Shown here: positions 27,440 through 35,796 of the stretch, in pieces | Position numbering within the stretch: position 1 is the stretch's first letter | Layout of the letters: every line of letters starts with the position of its first letter | NCBI RefSeq assembly: GCF_014174255.1 | Contig: NZ_JABEQJ010000009.1 | Span: 1-64,000, forward strand | DNA length: 64,000 bases | Source of the DNA: Gluconacetobacter sacchari | Lineage (GTDB): Bacteria > Pseudomonadota > Alphaproteobacteria > Acetobacterales > Acetobacteraceae | Reading direction: 5' to 3' | Notes under the pieces: generated by a model | The model's database searches: none | What the model saw: the letters and a program-made list of their open reading frames with translations, nothing else | What the model was told of the DNA's origin: nothing | Program-made: the position numbers and the translations under genes

Positions 27440-27742
27440 ATGTCTCGCCGTTGCCAGATCACGGGCAAGGGCGTGCTGACGGGAAATAACGTCAGCCACG
27501 CCAACAACAAGAGCCGCCGCCGCTACCTGCCGAACCTGCAGGAGACGTCCCTGCTGTCCGATATCCTGGGTGGCCCGGTGCGTATGCGCCTGAGCACCAA
27601 TGGCATCCGCACGGTCGAGCATAACGGTGGGCTGGACGCGTTCCTGCTGTCGACGCCGAACCGCAAGCTGCCGCTTGAGGCGCAGGCGCTGAAGCGCCGT
27701 ATCCTGCGCGCCCAGGAAAAGAAGGCCGCCGCGGCAGCCTGA
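27440..27742 (+). CDS. rpmB: 50S ribosomal protein L28
   Basis: A 100-residue basic protein with the L28 signature [20 protein letters not shown] and [17 protein letters not shown] 27440 is preceded by CGAGGATGA; the open frame upstream is non-conserved. The C-terminus is extended with a Lys/Ala-rich tail, common in this group. It has its own promoter and is followed by a stable hairpin. Confidence 0.97.
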   Translation: MSRRCQITGKGVLTGNNVSHANNKSRRRYLPNLQETSLLSDILGGPVRMRLSTNGIRTVEHNGGLDAFLLSTPNRKLPLEAQALKRRILRAQEKKAAAAA

Positions 27743-27755
27743 CGATCCTGTGCCG

Positions 27756-27779
27756 CCCCGGCCGGGTTTTCGGCCGGGG
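27756..27779 (+). terminator. Terminator-like hairpin after rpmB
   Basis: A perfect 9-bp stem CCCCGGCCG/CGGCCGGGG with loop GGTTTT begins 14 bp after the stop. No T-run follows, so termination strength is uncertain. Confidence 0.55.
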
Positions 27780-27942
27780 TGGGCTTGCATGTCTCAGGTG
27801 CCTGACGCATGTCAGGGCCAACTGTCTATTCGGCCGGTCCGCATCGTCCTCGACCTTTGTCGACGGGGTGGGCGTCCGGCTCCGGCAGGCGCGAGGGGAA
27901 AGGTTCCGTTCGCGCCTGAACTGTTTTGTGGAGGTTCCCCCC

Positions 27943-30030
27943 GTGTCTGAAAAGTCCGATCTTTCACTGATCCGTAATATCGGCATCACCGCGCATATCG
28001 ACGCCGGCAAGACGACGACCACCGAGCGGATCCTGTATTACACCGGCGTGTCGCACAAGATCGGTGAGGTCCATGAGGGCAACACCACGACCGACTATAT
28101 GGACCAGGAGCGTGAGCGCGGCATCACGATCACCTCGGCCGCCGTCACCTGCGAATGGGACGGGCATCGCATCAACATCATCGACACGCCGGGCCATATC
28201 GATTTCAACATCGAGGTGAACCGCTCGCTGCGCGTGCTCGACGGCGCGGTGTTCATCATCGAGGGCGTGGCCGGCGTGCAGCCGCAGTCCGAGACCAACT
28301 GGCGCCTGGCCGACCGCTACAACGTGCCGCGCATCATCTTCATCAACAAGCTGGACCGCACCGGCGCCGACTTCTACCGCGCGTTCGACACGCTGAAGGA
28401 GAAGCTGGACATCGTCGCGATCCCGCTGCAACTGCCGATCGGGGCCGAGGAAAACTTCGTCGGCGTCGTCGATCTGGTCGAGATGCGCGCGATCATCTGG
28501 GAAGGCGGCGAACTGGGCGCGAAGTTCCATTACGCCGAGATTCCGGACGAGTTGAAGGAAAAGGCCGCCGAGGCCCGGCAGGAACTGCTGGACACGGCGC
28601 TGGCCGTCGACAACGCGGCGATGGAAGAATATTTCGACAAGGGCGACGTCGATGTCGCCACCCTGAAGCGCTGCATCAAGAAGGGCACGATCTCGGGTGA
28701 GTTCCGCCCGGTGCTGTGCGGCACCGCCTTCAAGAACAAGGGCGTGCAGCCGCTGCTGGATGCGGTGATCGACTATCTGCCCGCGCCGGACGACGTGGCG
28801 GGCATCCGTATCGCCCCGCCCGAGGGCGAGGAAGTGGACGAGAACGCGCTGCCGATCATCCCGGTCGATCCAGATGGCAAGTTCGCCGGCCTGGCGTTCA
28901 AGATCATCAACGACAAATACGGCACGCTGACCTTCGTGCGCGTCTATCGCGGCGTGCTGCGTTCGGGCGACAGCGTCCTGAACACCACGAAGGACCACAA
29001 GGAGCGGATCGGCCGTATCTTCCAGATGCATGCCGACAAGCGCCAGGAAGTGAAGGAAGTCCACGCCGGCGACATCGCCGCCTTCGTGGGCCTGAAGGAC
29101 ACCCAGACCGGCGACACGCTGGCCGACGCCGCCGACCCGGTGGTGCTGGAGCGCATGAGCTTCCCGGTGCCGGTGATCGACATCTCGGTCGAGCCGAAGA
29201 CCAAGGACGGGGTCGAGAAGATGACCCTGGCGTTGCAGAAGCTGGCGGGCGAAGACCCCTCGCTGCGTCTGAAGACCGACCAGGAAACCGGCCAGACCAT
29301 CCTGTCGGGCATGGGCGAACTGCATCTGGACATCATCATCGACCGCCTGCGCCGCGAATATGGCGTGGACGCGAATATCGGTGCGCCGCAGGTGGCCTAT
29401 CGCGAGACGATCACCCAGCCGCATGTCGAGACCTATACCCACAAGAAGCAGTCGGGTGGGTCGGGCCAGTTCGCCGAAGTGAAGATCGAGTTCGCGCCGC
29501 TGGAACGGAACCAGGAGATCCAGTTCGAGAACAAGGTCGTCGGCGGCACCGTGCCGAAGGAATATATTCCGGCGGTCGAAAAGGGTATCCGCATGCAGTC
29601 CACGACGGGCGTGCTGGCGGGCTTCCCGACCGTGGACTTCAAGTTCACGCTGCTGGACGGCAAGTACCATGACGTCGACTCCTCGGCGCTGGCGTTCGAA
29701 ATCGCCGCCAAGGCCTGCTTCCGCGAAGGCATGAAGAAGGCCGGCCCGGTGATCCTGGAGCCGATCATGGACGTGGAAGTCACGACGCCGAACGATCATG
29801 TCGGCGACGTGGTGGGCGACCTGAACCGTCGTCGCGGCATGATCCAGAACCAGGAAAGCTCGGGCTCGACCGTTATGGTCCGCGCGCTGGTGCCGCTGAA
29901 GGAAATGTTCGGCTACATCTCGCACCTGCGTTCGATCACGAAGGGGCGCGCGTCCTTCACGATGCAGTTCCATCACTACGACCCGGTGCCGCGCAATGTG
30001 GCCGAGGAGATCGTGGCCAAGTCGGCCTGA
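27943..30030 (+). CDS. fusA: Elongation factor G (stand-alone copy)
   Basis: EF-G drives translocation on the ribosome with GTP. The 695-residue protein has the G domain ([16 protein letters not shown]-loop, ERGITITSA switch, [15 protein letters not shown]), domain II, and domains III-V ending in a family-like C-terminus. Start GTG 27943 follows GTGGAGG; the upstream open frame is not EF-G-like. Several usually invariant places differ from the canonical str-operon protein, for example [14 protein letters not shown] and [14 protein letters not shown]. There are no rpsL, rpsG or tuf neighbours, so this may be a second, paralogous EF-G. Confidence 0.92.
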   Translation: MSEKSDLSLIRNIGITAHIDAGKTTTTERILYYTGVSHKIGEVHEGNTTTDYMDQERERGITITSAAVTCEWDGHRINIIDTPGHIDFNIEVNRSLRVLDGAVFIIEGVAGVQPQSETNWRLADRYNVPRIIFINKLDRTGADFYRAFDTLKEKLDIVAIPLQLPIGAEENFVGVVDLVEMRAIIWEGGELGAKFHYAEIPDELKEKAAEARQELLDTALAVDNAAMEEYFDKGDVDVATLKRCIKKGTISGEFRPVLCGTAFKNKGVQPLLDAVIDYLPAPDDVAGIRIAPPEGEEVDENALPIIPVDPDGKFAGLAFKIINDKYGTLTFVRVYRGVLRSGDSVLNTTKDHKERIGRIFQMHADKRQEVKEVHAGDIAAFVGLKDTQTGDTLADAADPVVLERMSFPVPVIDISVEPKTKDGVEKMTLALQKLAGEDPSLRLKTDQETGQTILSGMGELHLDIIIDRLRREYGVDANIGAPQVAYRETITQPHVETYTHKKQSGGSGQFAEVKIEFAPLERNQEIQFENKVVGGTVPKEYIPAVEKGIRMQSTTGVLAGFPTVDFKFTLLDGKYHDVDSSALAFEIAAKACFREGMKKAGPVILEPIMDVEVTTPNDHVGDVVGDLNRRRGMIQNQESSGSTVMVRALVPLKEMFGYISHLRSITKGRASFTMQFHHYDPVPRNVAEEIVAKSA

Positions 30031-30051
30031 TTTCGGCCGGATCGCATGGAC

Positions 30052-30072
30052 GGCCGCCCCGCTGGGGCGGCC
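30052..30072 (+). repeat. Stable hairpin after fusA
   Basis: A perfect 9-bp inverted repeat GGCCGCCCC/GGGGCGGCC with a GCT loop lies 21 bp after the stop and just before the true terminator. It may protect the 3' end of the message. Confidence 0.5.
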
Positions 30073-30083
30073 GGGACTGTCGG

Positions 30084-30117
30084 CAAACCCCGCCCCCGTG
30101 GCGGGGTTTGTTTTTTT
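30084..30117 (+). terminator. Intrinsic terminator of fusA
   Basis: A perfect 10-bp stem CAAACCCCGC/GCGGGGTTTG with a 7-base loop is followed by seven T (30111-30117). It is a canonical rho-independent terminator and separates fusA from the convergent hsp20 gene. Confidence 0.93.
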
Positions 30118-30130
30118 GCGGCGCGGCGTG

Positions 30131-30679
30131 TCAGGCGTGTTTGACGGGGATGATCTTCTCGTTTTTCTGGGCGTCCACCGTCTTGGGCATGGTGATCGTC
30201 AGGAGCCCGTTCTCGAACGAAGCATCGATCTTGCTCGCATCGACGCCGTCGGGGACCGCGAGGGACCGCATGAATGTGCCGAAGCGACGTTCCGAATAGT
30301 GATAGTTCTTCTGTTCGTCCTCGCGTTGCTCGCATTTTTCGCCGCGAATGCTCAGAACGCCGCCGGAGAGTTTGATCTCCAGATCTTTTTCATCGATTCC
30401 AGGCAGTTCCGCGACGACGTCGTAGGAATTGTCCTTTTCCACCACGGAAATCGCCGGGACGACGGCGAATGTGTCGTCTCGTGGCCAAAGACGTTCGAGA
30501 CCGGGTATGCGGCTCGCCGGACGGCGCCACGTGCTCGTGCGGAAATCGTCAAAGAGACGATCGAGTTCCCATCGCAGGGCGTCCAGGGCCGACCCCGCCG
30601 ATGGACGGGAGACGGGCATGCCCGTCTTCCCCGTTGTCGTTTCCGTTTTTTCCGAAATTTTTTCGAGGTTTGCCATCAT
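30131..30679 (-). CDS. Small heat-shock protein Hsp20
   Basis: An ATP-independent holdase chaperone of the alpha-crystallin family (182 aa). The alpha-crystallin domain covers about residues 75-170, with YDVVAELPGIDEKDLEIKL and the C-terminal consensus GLLTITMPK; a short tail with IPVKHA holds a V/I-x-V/I-like motif. ATG 30679 follows ACAGGAGATTG; a second ATG is the next codon. The N-terminal arm is Ser/Thr/Lys-rich. Its 5' leader can fold over the ribosome site, and a CTTGAG element upstream (30776-30781) might belong to a heat-shock promoter. Confidence 0.92.
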   Translation of the reverse strand: MMANLEKISEKTETTTGKTGMPVSRPSAGSALDALRWELDRLFDDFRTSTWRRPASRIPGLERLWPRDDTFAVVPAISVVEKDNSYDVVAELPGIDEKDLEIKLSGGVLSIRGEKCEQREDEQKNYHYSERRFGTFMRSLAVPDGVDASKIDASFENGLLTITMPKTVDAQKNEKIIPVKHA

Positions 30680-30720
30680 CAATCTCCTGTTCGTCGTTTT
30701 CTGCCGTTCTGGAGAATGGC
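30672..30720 (-). promoter_or_regulatory. Possible RNA thermometer over the hsp20 start
   Basis: On the message strand GCCAT-TCTCC (30720-30711) can pair with GGAGA of the ribosome site (30687-30683) and with ATGGC of the second start codon (30676-30672). A 6-base bulge and a 23-base loop separate the arms. This would hide both the ribosome site and start codon, as in ROSE-type elements before alphaproteobacterial hsp20 genes. It is short and unproven. Confidence 0.3.
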
Positions 30721-31024
30721 GCCCGGAAACGCTGATGCGCCGGGCTATGAGTGAGCTGGTTTCGAAAGCGGGGCGCTCAAGGGGGGATTCGAAAAAATAA
30801 CGCGTTTGGCTGGCACGTCTCAGAGAGGGCGACCGGACGATGTCCGAGACGGCCAGCGTGCCACGGCCGGCCCGGTGACCGGGACGCGGAAGAACCGGGC
30901 GACCTGCATGGATCGAGATGGAATGCGGACCGCGCATCCTGGCGGTGAAGACCGGCGACAGGAGGGCCAGTACGCCCCACCGCAGGACGGGAGGCCGTGC
31001 GGAGGGGCCGGACCGCGGCGTGGA
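30721..31024. other. Intergenic region upstream of hsp20, no gene seen
   Basis: About 300 bases between the hsp20 leader and the isochorismatase gene hold no convincing frame or stable hairpin. Only a CTTGAG element on the minus strand at 30776-30781 stands out, as a weak heat-shock-type -35 candidate. Confidence 0.5.
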
Positions 31025-31645
31025 TCAATGGCTGATCGAGATGCCGTCGGCCCGCGTCACGCGCGCGATCCGTGGGAAAACGGAGCGGACGGCGATGTCG
31101 TGCAACTCCGCCGACAGGCTGGTACACAGATCCTCGGCGATGACGACGTGATAGCCCAACTCCCAGGCGTGGCGCGCGGTGGATTCGACGCCGAAATTCG
31201 TGGCGATGCCGCCAAGCACGATCGTCCGCACGCCCCGCCTGCGGAGTTGCAGGTCCAGCTCCGTGCCCGTGAACGCGCCCCATTGATGCTTGGTGATGAC
31301 GATGTCGCCCGGTGCCTCCAGCCCATCCGCGAGGCGCGCCCAGTTTGCCGGCAGGCCGCCCTCGGGACGCGCGAGGGGCTGATCGGTGGAGCCCGGCGGT
31401 GCGTCGGCATAGTCGGGAGCGAATGCGACGCGGACCAGAACCACCGCCGCGCCGGCGTCGCGGAACCGCTTGGCCAGGGATTTTCCGCCCTCCAGCACCT
31501 CGGACGATGGTCTCGGGACGGTCGGCAGGGCAAGGATGCCGTTTTGCAGGTCGATGAGGACGAGTGCGGTGGTTCGCGGGTCGCATTGAAGCATGGATTG
31601 AAGCCTCGCAGGGGTGGGAGATACCGTCGTGTCGCGTGTCGACAT
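31025..31645 (-). CDS. YecD-like isochorismatase-fold protein without catalytic Cys
   Basis: A 206-residue cysteine-hydrolase fold protein. The active-site Asp (D32 in LVLIDLQNG) and Lys (K119 in VITKHQWGAF) are present, but the catalytic Cys position is Gly (G152 in GIATNFGVES). E. coli YecD has the same Gly, so this belongs to that subgroup, whose activity is unknown. Start 31645 has no strong ribosome site; ATG 31594 with GAGG before it is an alternative that loses only 17 residues. It is divergent from a TetR gene across a palindrome, so it is the likely target of that regulator. Confidence 0.8.
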   Translation of the reverse strand: MSTRDTTVSPTPARLQSMLQCDPRTTALVLIDLQNGILALPTVPRPSSEVLEGGKSLAKRFRDAGAAVVLVRVAFAPDYADAPPGSTDQPLARPEGGLPANWARLADGLEAPGDIVITKHQWGAFTGTELDLQLRRRGVRTIVLGGIATNFGVESTARHAWELGYHVVIAEDLCTSLSAELHDIAVRSVFPRIARVTRADGISISH

Positions 31646-31673
31646 CGCTTATCGACCGGCGGCGGAAAGTTCA

Positions 31674-31697
31674 TTATGCGAAGATTGTCTCGCATAA
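31674..31697. promoter_or_regulatory. Palindromic operator between TetR and isochorismatase genes
   Basis: TTATGCGA (31674-31681) and TCGCATAA (31690-31697) form a perfect 8-bp inverted repeat with an 8-bp spacer. A related half-site, CTCGCATTA, touches the tetR start. Size and place suit a TetR dimer controlling both divergent genes. Confidence 0.65.
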
Positions 31698-31722
31698 AGT
31701 TAGTTGAGGGAGTCCTCGCATT

Positions 31723-32337
31723 ATGTCAAGCCTCCCCCCTGGCGTCGCGCTGGCCCCCAAGCGGCAGCGCGGACGAGATCGTGTCGCGGCGATCCTCGAG
31801 GCGGCGACGGCGCTGTTTGCCGAGAAGTCCTACGAGGCGGCGACGATGACCGAGGTGGCTCTTCGCTCCGGCACGGCGATCGGCTCGCTCTATCGCTTCT
31901 TTCCGACCAAGGAGGTCCTGGCCGTCGCGCTGCTCGAACGCTATGGCGAGCGGTTGCTGCATGCGCTGGACCGGTTGATCGACCGCGATCCGCCCCTGTC
32001 CGTGGCGGATGCGGCGGCGGGGCTGCTGGAGATCGTCCGGTGCCTGCGGACGGAGCGGTCCGTCGTATTGTCGCTGATCGACAGCGGAATCGCGTGGCAG
32101 GCCGGGACGGGTACGCTCCGCACGGCGCTGATCGGGCGCATGGGCGGGCTGCTGTCGCGGCTCGGCGGCTCGCCGGGGGCGCATGACGAACGGGCGGTGA
32201 TACTGCTGCATCTGGTCAAGGCGATCTTCGCGCTTCCACAGGACGGTCCAGGCCCGCAATCGGCCGGGGACGTGGAAGCCGAGGCGGTGCTGCGGCTCTA
32301 TCTGGAGCATTCCGCCCGTTCGGCCCCCCATGGCTGA
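31723..32337 (+). CDS. TetR-family transcriptional regulator
   Basis: A 204-residue repressor. The N-terminal helix-turn-helix covers about residues 20-65 (AAILEAATALFAEKSYEAAT followed by IGSLYRFFPTKEVLA). The C-terminal ligand domain is not recognisable. ATG 31723 sits right behind the operator and the apparent half-site, so autoregulation is likely. It is divergent from the YecD-like gene, which is the natural candidate for control. Immediately downstream is a decayed gene fragment. Confidence 0.88.
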   Translation: MSSLPPGVALAPKRQRGRDRVAAILEAATALFAEKSYEAATMTEVALRSGTAIGSLYRFFPTKEVLAVALLERYGERLLHALDRLIDRDPPLSVADAAAGLLEIVRCLRTERSVVLSLIDSGIAWQAGTGTLRTALIGRMGGLLSRLGGSPGAHDERAVILLHLVKAIFALPQDGPGPQSAGDVEAEAVLRLYLEHSARSAPHG

Positions 32338-32344
32338 ACCGCCG

Positions 32345-32784
32345 GAGCGGTTGTCTTTGCGTGCCTGTCCGATTAGGCTGCCTGCCAGCATCAAGAGCTG
32401 GACGGACGTTCGGCACCAACCTGCTTTCCCGAGCGAGGTGCTGTCCTCGCAAGAGGGGATGTGGCCGGACCGGCAACGAAGCGGGGTCATGTCACAGCGT
32501 CCGTTCCGTATCCGGCCCGGGACGTCCTGCTGGAGGTGGTGCCGGGCCTGTCGCCCGGTATTGGCGAAATCTTCGCCCATCCGGCCGACGACACTGGCGA
32601 ACTGCGCGCCTACGATCATCGCTTCACCCATATTCGCATCCATGACGCGGCCTGCCTCACCGACCTGTCGTTGACGCGGTTTATGGAGCAGCAGGGCATT
32701 CGACGGATCACTTGTCGCGAGATCCGCGACGTGATGCGCATGTGCCGGCGCGGGATGATCGTCAGAGATAGGGGCGTAGGGTGA
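32345..32784 (+). pseudogene. Remnant of a polysaccharide deacetylase (ChbG/YdjC-like)
   Basis: The C-terminal part of a ChbG/YdjC-type deacetylase can be read in the 32461 frame: EVVPGLSPGIGEIFAHPADD, then ELRAYDHRFTHIRIHDAACL and a QQGIRRITCREIRD end, all family-like. A short match (EGMWPDR) precedes it in another frame, and the catalytic N-terminal half is missing. This looks like a truncated, frameshifted gene whose 5' part was lost where the TetR gene now stands. The family match is from memory of its patterns. It overlaps the 3' end of the protease gene on the other strand by 23 bp. Confidence 0.4.
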
Positions 32785-33892
32785 CCGTGGCGGAGAATGG
32801 CCCGGAAGGGCGGCTGATCGTCAGCGACACGGCGGAGCCGGGCGGGCCGCCCAGTGCTTGCAGGGTCGCCTGGGGGGCCTGGCTGAGGATCGTGTCGTCG
32901 GGACGGATGCCCGCCTGTTCCCCCGGGCTGCCCTTGCCGACGGCCGTGACGCGGAGGGCGCCCCCTGCCTGGGTGGCGGCGAGGCCGGAGAGAGGGTAGG
33001 TGAAGGGCGCAGGCGACAGGCCGCTGCGTCTGGCCCAGATCACGTGGCCGGCCGGATCGCAGGCCAGATTGAAACAGCGCAGCAGCGGCAGTCCGATCAG
33101 GCCGTCGGAGATATCGTCCTCGCGATTGTCGGACAGCAGCAGGGCCAGGAGGCCGTCGAAGACGTATCCCGCGAATGCCATCGTTTTCAGCCTGACGATC
33201 CGTCTGCCGTTTGGTAGCGGCGCAAACGGATGATCGTTCGACCACAGGCCGAGATCGCGGGCGGCGCGGTGGTTCAGCCGCACCAGCGACAGCCCGCCGG
33301 TATCGAGCAGGAAGCGCAGGCGGGTGCCGTTGACGGTGCCCGCGGCGGTCAGGGCAGGGGACCAGCGGCCGGGTTCGGAACGGGTGATTTCGGAGTCCAG
33401 CCGGGTGAAGCCCGCCAGGTTCGGGCGACCGTTCGGCCAGACCCGCCATTGCAAGGTGTCGAAATTCAGCTCGCTGAAGACCGTCGTGAGGATGCCGGAG
33501 GCGAGCGCGCCCGCGATCTGGTCGCCCAGCACGGTCGGCCCGACGCCGACCAGCCGGACATTCTGCTGTCGTACGATGCCGGCGAGGGTCGCATCCTCGA
33601 TCACGAACGTCTCGTGGGGGCCGTCATGCCCTGCGACGCCGACATTGAGCGACCCGCCGTAGGGAAGCGATAATGTTCGCGCCAGGTCCTCACGGATCAG
33701 GCTGATGGCGCCTCCGGTGTCGATGGCGAACAGGAAGGTGCCGGCCTGGTTGACGCGCACCGGCATGGCCACCCGGTTGCCGACCAGGTGGATCGGCCCG
33801 ACCATCGGCCCGTCGTCGGCGTCGGCGATGCCGGGAGAGCCGGAGAGGGCCAGCGCCGCCCCCAGGGACGAGCAGAAGCGACGCCGATACAT
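32762..33892 (-). CDS. Retropepsin-like aspartic protease with C-terminal PDZ domain
   Basis: A 376-residue exported protein. The N-terminus has RRR followed by a hydrophobic stretch (Tat-like or Sec signal). Two aspartic protease lobes each carry the catalytic motif: D58 in FAIDTGGAISLI and D197 in FLLDTGGLSLV. A PDZ domain follows at about residues 300-376 (VTAVGKGSPGEQAGIRPDD). Single-chain retropepsin-like proteases with PDZ domains occur in alphaproteobacteria, with unknown substrates. ATG 33892 follows AAAGGCAGG and is preferred over ATG 33919. It is likely periplasmic. Confidence 0.85.
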   Translation of the reverse strand: MYRRRFCSSLGAALALSGSPGIADADDGPMVGPIHLVGNRVAMPVRVNQAGTFLFAIDTGGAISLIREDLARTLSLPYGGSLNVGVAGHDGPHETFVIEDATLAGIVRQQNVRLVGVGPTVLGDQIAGALASGILTTVFSELNFDTLQWRVWPNGRPNLAGFTRLDSEITRSEPGRWSPALTAAGTVNGTRLRFLLDTGGLSLVRLNHRAARDLGLWSNDHPFAPLPNGRRIVRLKTMAFAGYVFDGLLALLLSDNREDDISDGLIGLPLLRCFNLACDPAGHVIWARRSGLSPAPFTYPLSGLAATQAGGALRVTAVGKGSPGEQAGIRPDDTILSQAPQATLQALGGPPGSAVSLTISRPSGPFSATVTLRPYL

Positions 33893-34026
33893 GGGCCTGC
33901 CTTTCCGGACGATGACCATGTGCCGGGAGCGGACTCTGGCTGCCGGCTCCGGCACTGCGCGATTATGGCCGTGTCGCGCGTCCGATACCAGACGGCGGGG
34001 GCGGGGCGCGGTATCGCGGCAGGGGA

Positions 34027-34464
34027 TCAGATGACGTGGTCGATGTGATCCCCCAGGGCGTCGTCGGGCACCCCGGTCAGGTCCTTGTCGATGATTCCGA
34101 TGATTTTCGTTCGGGATTCCGGCTTGAGGTGACTGACGATTTCCGCGTTTCTATGGGCGGGCGCGATGACCAGAAGCCTGTCATACGCATGATCCCATTC
34201 ATTGATCTGCCGGGCGACGAATTGCGAGAACGCGTCCATCTCCAGCCTGTGGCGGTCATGGCGCGGGGCGAGGGCGTGGCGGGCGGTGGAGCCGGTATGG
34301 TAGGTCGCGCCCGGCGCGTCGTCTCCGAGGTCGGACGTCCGCTGACGCGCGGAGAGGGCGTCGAAGGATTCGATGGTGTGCAGCGCACGGTTTTCGGCCG
34401 GTTGCACGAAGCGGGCATGCGCCCCGTCCGCGACGACGATCAGAATGGTGTTCCGGGCGGTCAT
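34027..34464 (-). CDS. Host-attachment protein family (PF10116)
   Basis: A 145-residue soluble protein of the family named after an Agrobacterium plant-attachment protein. Family features are ILIVVADGAHARFVQ at the N-terminus, the middle Gly/His-rich ATYHTGSTARHALAPRHD and VIAPAHRNAEIVSHL near residues 97-111. The fold resembles eRF1-like domains and the actual function is unclear. ATG 34464 follows AGGAAAG. It is divergent from the M50 protease gene. Confidence 0.82.
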   Translation of the reverse strand: MTARNTILIVVADGAHARFVQPAENRALHTIESFDALSARQRTSDLGDDAPGATYHTGSTARHALAPRHDRHRLEMDAFSQFVARQINEWDHAYDRLLVIAPAHRNAEIVSHLKPESRTKIIGIIDKDLTGVPDDALGDHIDHVI

Positions 34465-34650
34465 CTTTCCTGATCCTCATGAAAAATCGGTCTTTTTTCT
34501 TCTTCCTCCACAGATGCGCGCGAGGAGGGGGGAAACAAGGCGGCTCCGGACTCTGTGATGGGGAGGCGCGCCACGCGCGGGGCGAACTTATGCCGCGCGA
34601 CGATGTTAACCATGTTCGCGCAGCAGACGATCGTTCATCGAGGGCACGGC

Positions 34651-35760
34651 ATGACCTGGTCCATCCCGATCGGCCGATTTGGCGGAACGACGGTTCGGCT
34701 TCACATCACGTTCCTGCTCTTTCTGGTCTGGATCGGCGCGGTCTATGCCGCGCGGGCCGGCATGCGGGCGGCGATCGACGGCGTTGTGCTCGTGCTGGCC
34801 GTGTTTGCCTGCGTCGTGCTGCATGAATTCGGCCATGTGCTCGCCGCGCGGCATTATGGCGTGCAGACCCGCGACATCACGCTCCTGCCGATCGGCGGGG
34901 TTGCCCGGATGGCGCGCATTCCCGAGCAGCCGACCCAGGAACTGGTGATCGCCCTGGCCGGGCCGGCGGTGAATCTCGTGATCGCCGCGATCCTGTATGG
35001 CATCACGCGGAGCGTGCCGCATCTTTCGGGCGCCGCGTTCCAGGACCAGGGCGTGGGCCTGGTGGCGCGGCTGTCGAGCATCAACCTGTTCCTGGCGGTC
35101 TTCAACCTGATCCCGGCGTTTCCGATGGATGGCGGACGGGCGCTGCGGGCCTTGCTGACCTATCGGATGGCCTATGCCCAGGCGACGCAGGTTGCCGCCT
35201 CGATCGGGCAGGGGATCGCGTTCGTTTTTGGATTTCTCGGCCTTGTCGGCAATCCGCTGCTCGTGTTCATCGCGCTTTTCGTCTATCTGGGCGCCGTGGC
35301 CGAGGCGCAGGGGGCCCTGTTCCGTCAACTGGCGCATGGCATGATCGTGTCCGATGTCATGACCACGCATCTCCAGCCCGTGTCACCCGACAGTCGGATC
35401 GACGATATCGTCGTCACGATGGTGCATCTGCCGCAGCGGGAATTCCCCGTCGTGGACGGGCAGGGCAAGCTGTGTGGCCTTCTGACGCATGCGGCCATCC
35501 TGCGGGCCATGCATGCCGGACAGACGGATGCGATGGCCGCCGACATCATGATGCCGGATATCCCCACCCTGCATTCCTACCAGAGCGTGGACGATGCCAT
35601 GCGCCTGTTGGAGGAACGCCAGGTACCGGCGGTCGGGGTGTGCGACGGACAGGGGCGATTCATGGGGCTGATCTCCCAGACGAATATCGGGGAAATCATG
35701 ACCATTCATATTCTGCGCGACAAAAGCCGCCTGCCGCCCGCGCGTCCGGCCCTGCGTTGA
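34651..35760 (+). CDS. M50 site-2-type membrane protease with CBS pair
   Basis: A 369-residue intramembrane zinc metalloprotease. Zinc motif HEFGH (H58, E59, H62) and the second motif NLIPAFPMDGGRALR near residues 155-169 supply the metal ligands; AGPAVNLVIAA lies between. Four to six membrane helices occupy residues 15-225, and a pair of CBS domains fills about 235-355 (VSDVMTTHLQPVSPDS). CBS domains bind adenine nucleotides, so activity may follow energy state. ATG 34651 is used; longer starts upstream are AT-poor and without family match. The substrate is unknown. Confidence 0.9.
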   Translation: MTWSIPIGRFGGTTVRLHITFLLFLVWIGAVYAARAGMRAAIDGVVLVLAVFACVVLHEFGHVLAARHYGVQTRDITLLPIGGVARMARIPEQPTQELVIALAGPAVNLVIAAILYGITRSVPHLSGAAFQDQGVGLVARLSSINLFLAVFNLIPAFPMDGGRALRALLTYRMAYAQATQVAASIGQGIAFVFGFLGLVGNPLLVFIALFVYLGAVAEAQGALFRQLAHGMIVSDVMTTHLQPVSPDSRIDDIVVTMVHLPQREFPVVDGQGKLCGLLTHAAILRAMHAGQTDAMAADIMMPDIPTLHSYQSVDDAMRLLEERQVPAVGVCDGQGRFMGLISQTNIGEIMTIHILRDKSRLPPARPALR

Positions 35761-35796
35761 GCGGCGCGCGCGACCGGGATGCGTCCGGCCGAGATG

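Noticed and set aside
30084-30117. Possible bidirectional terminator for hsp20
   Set aside because: The T-run exists only on the plus strand; on the minus strand the stem is followed by CCGAC, so I assign it to fusA alone.
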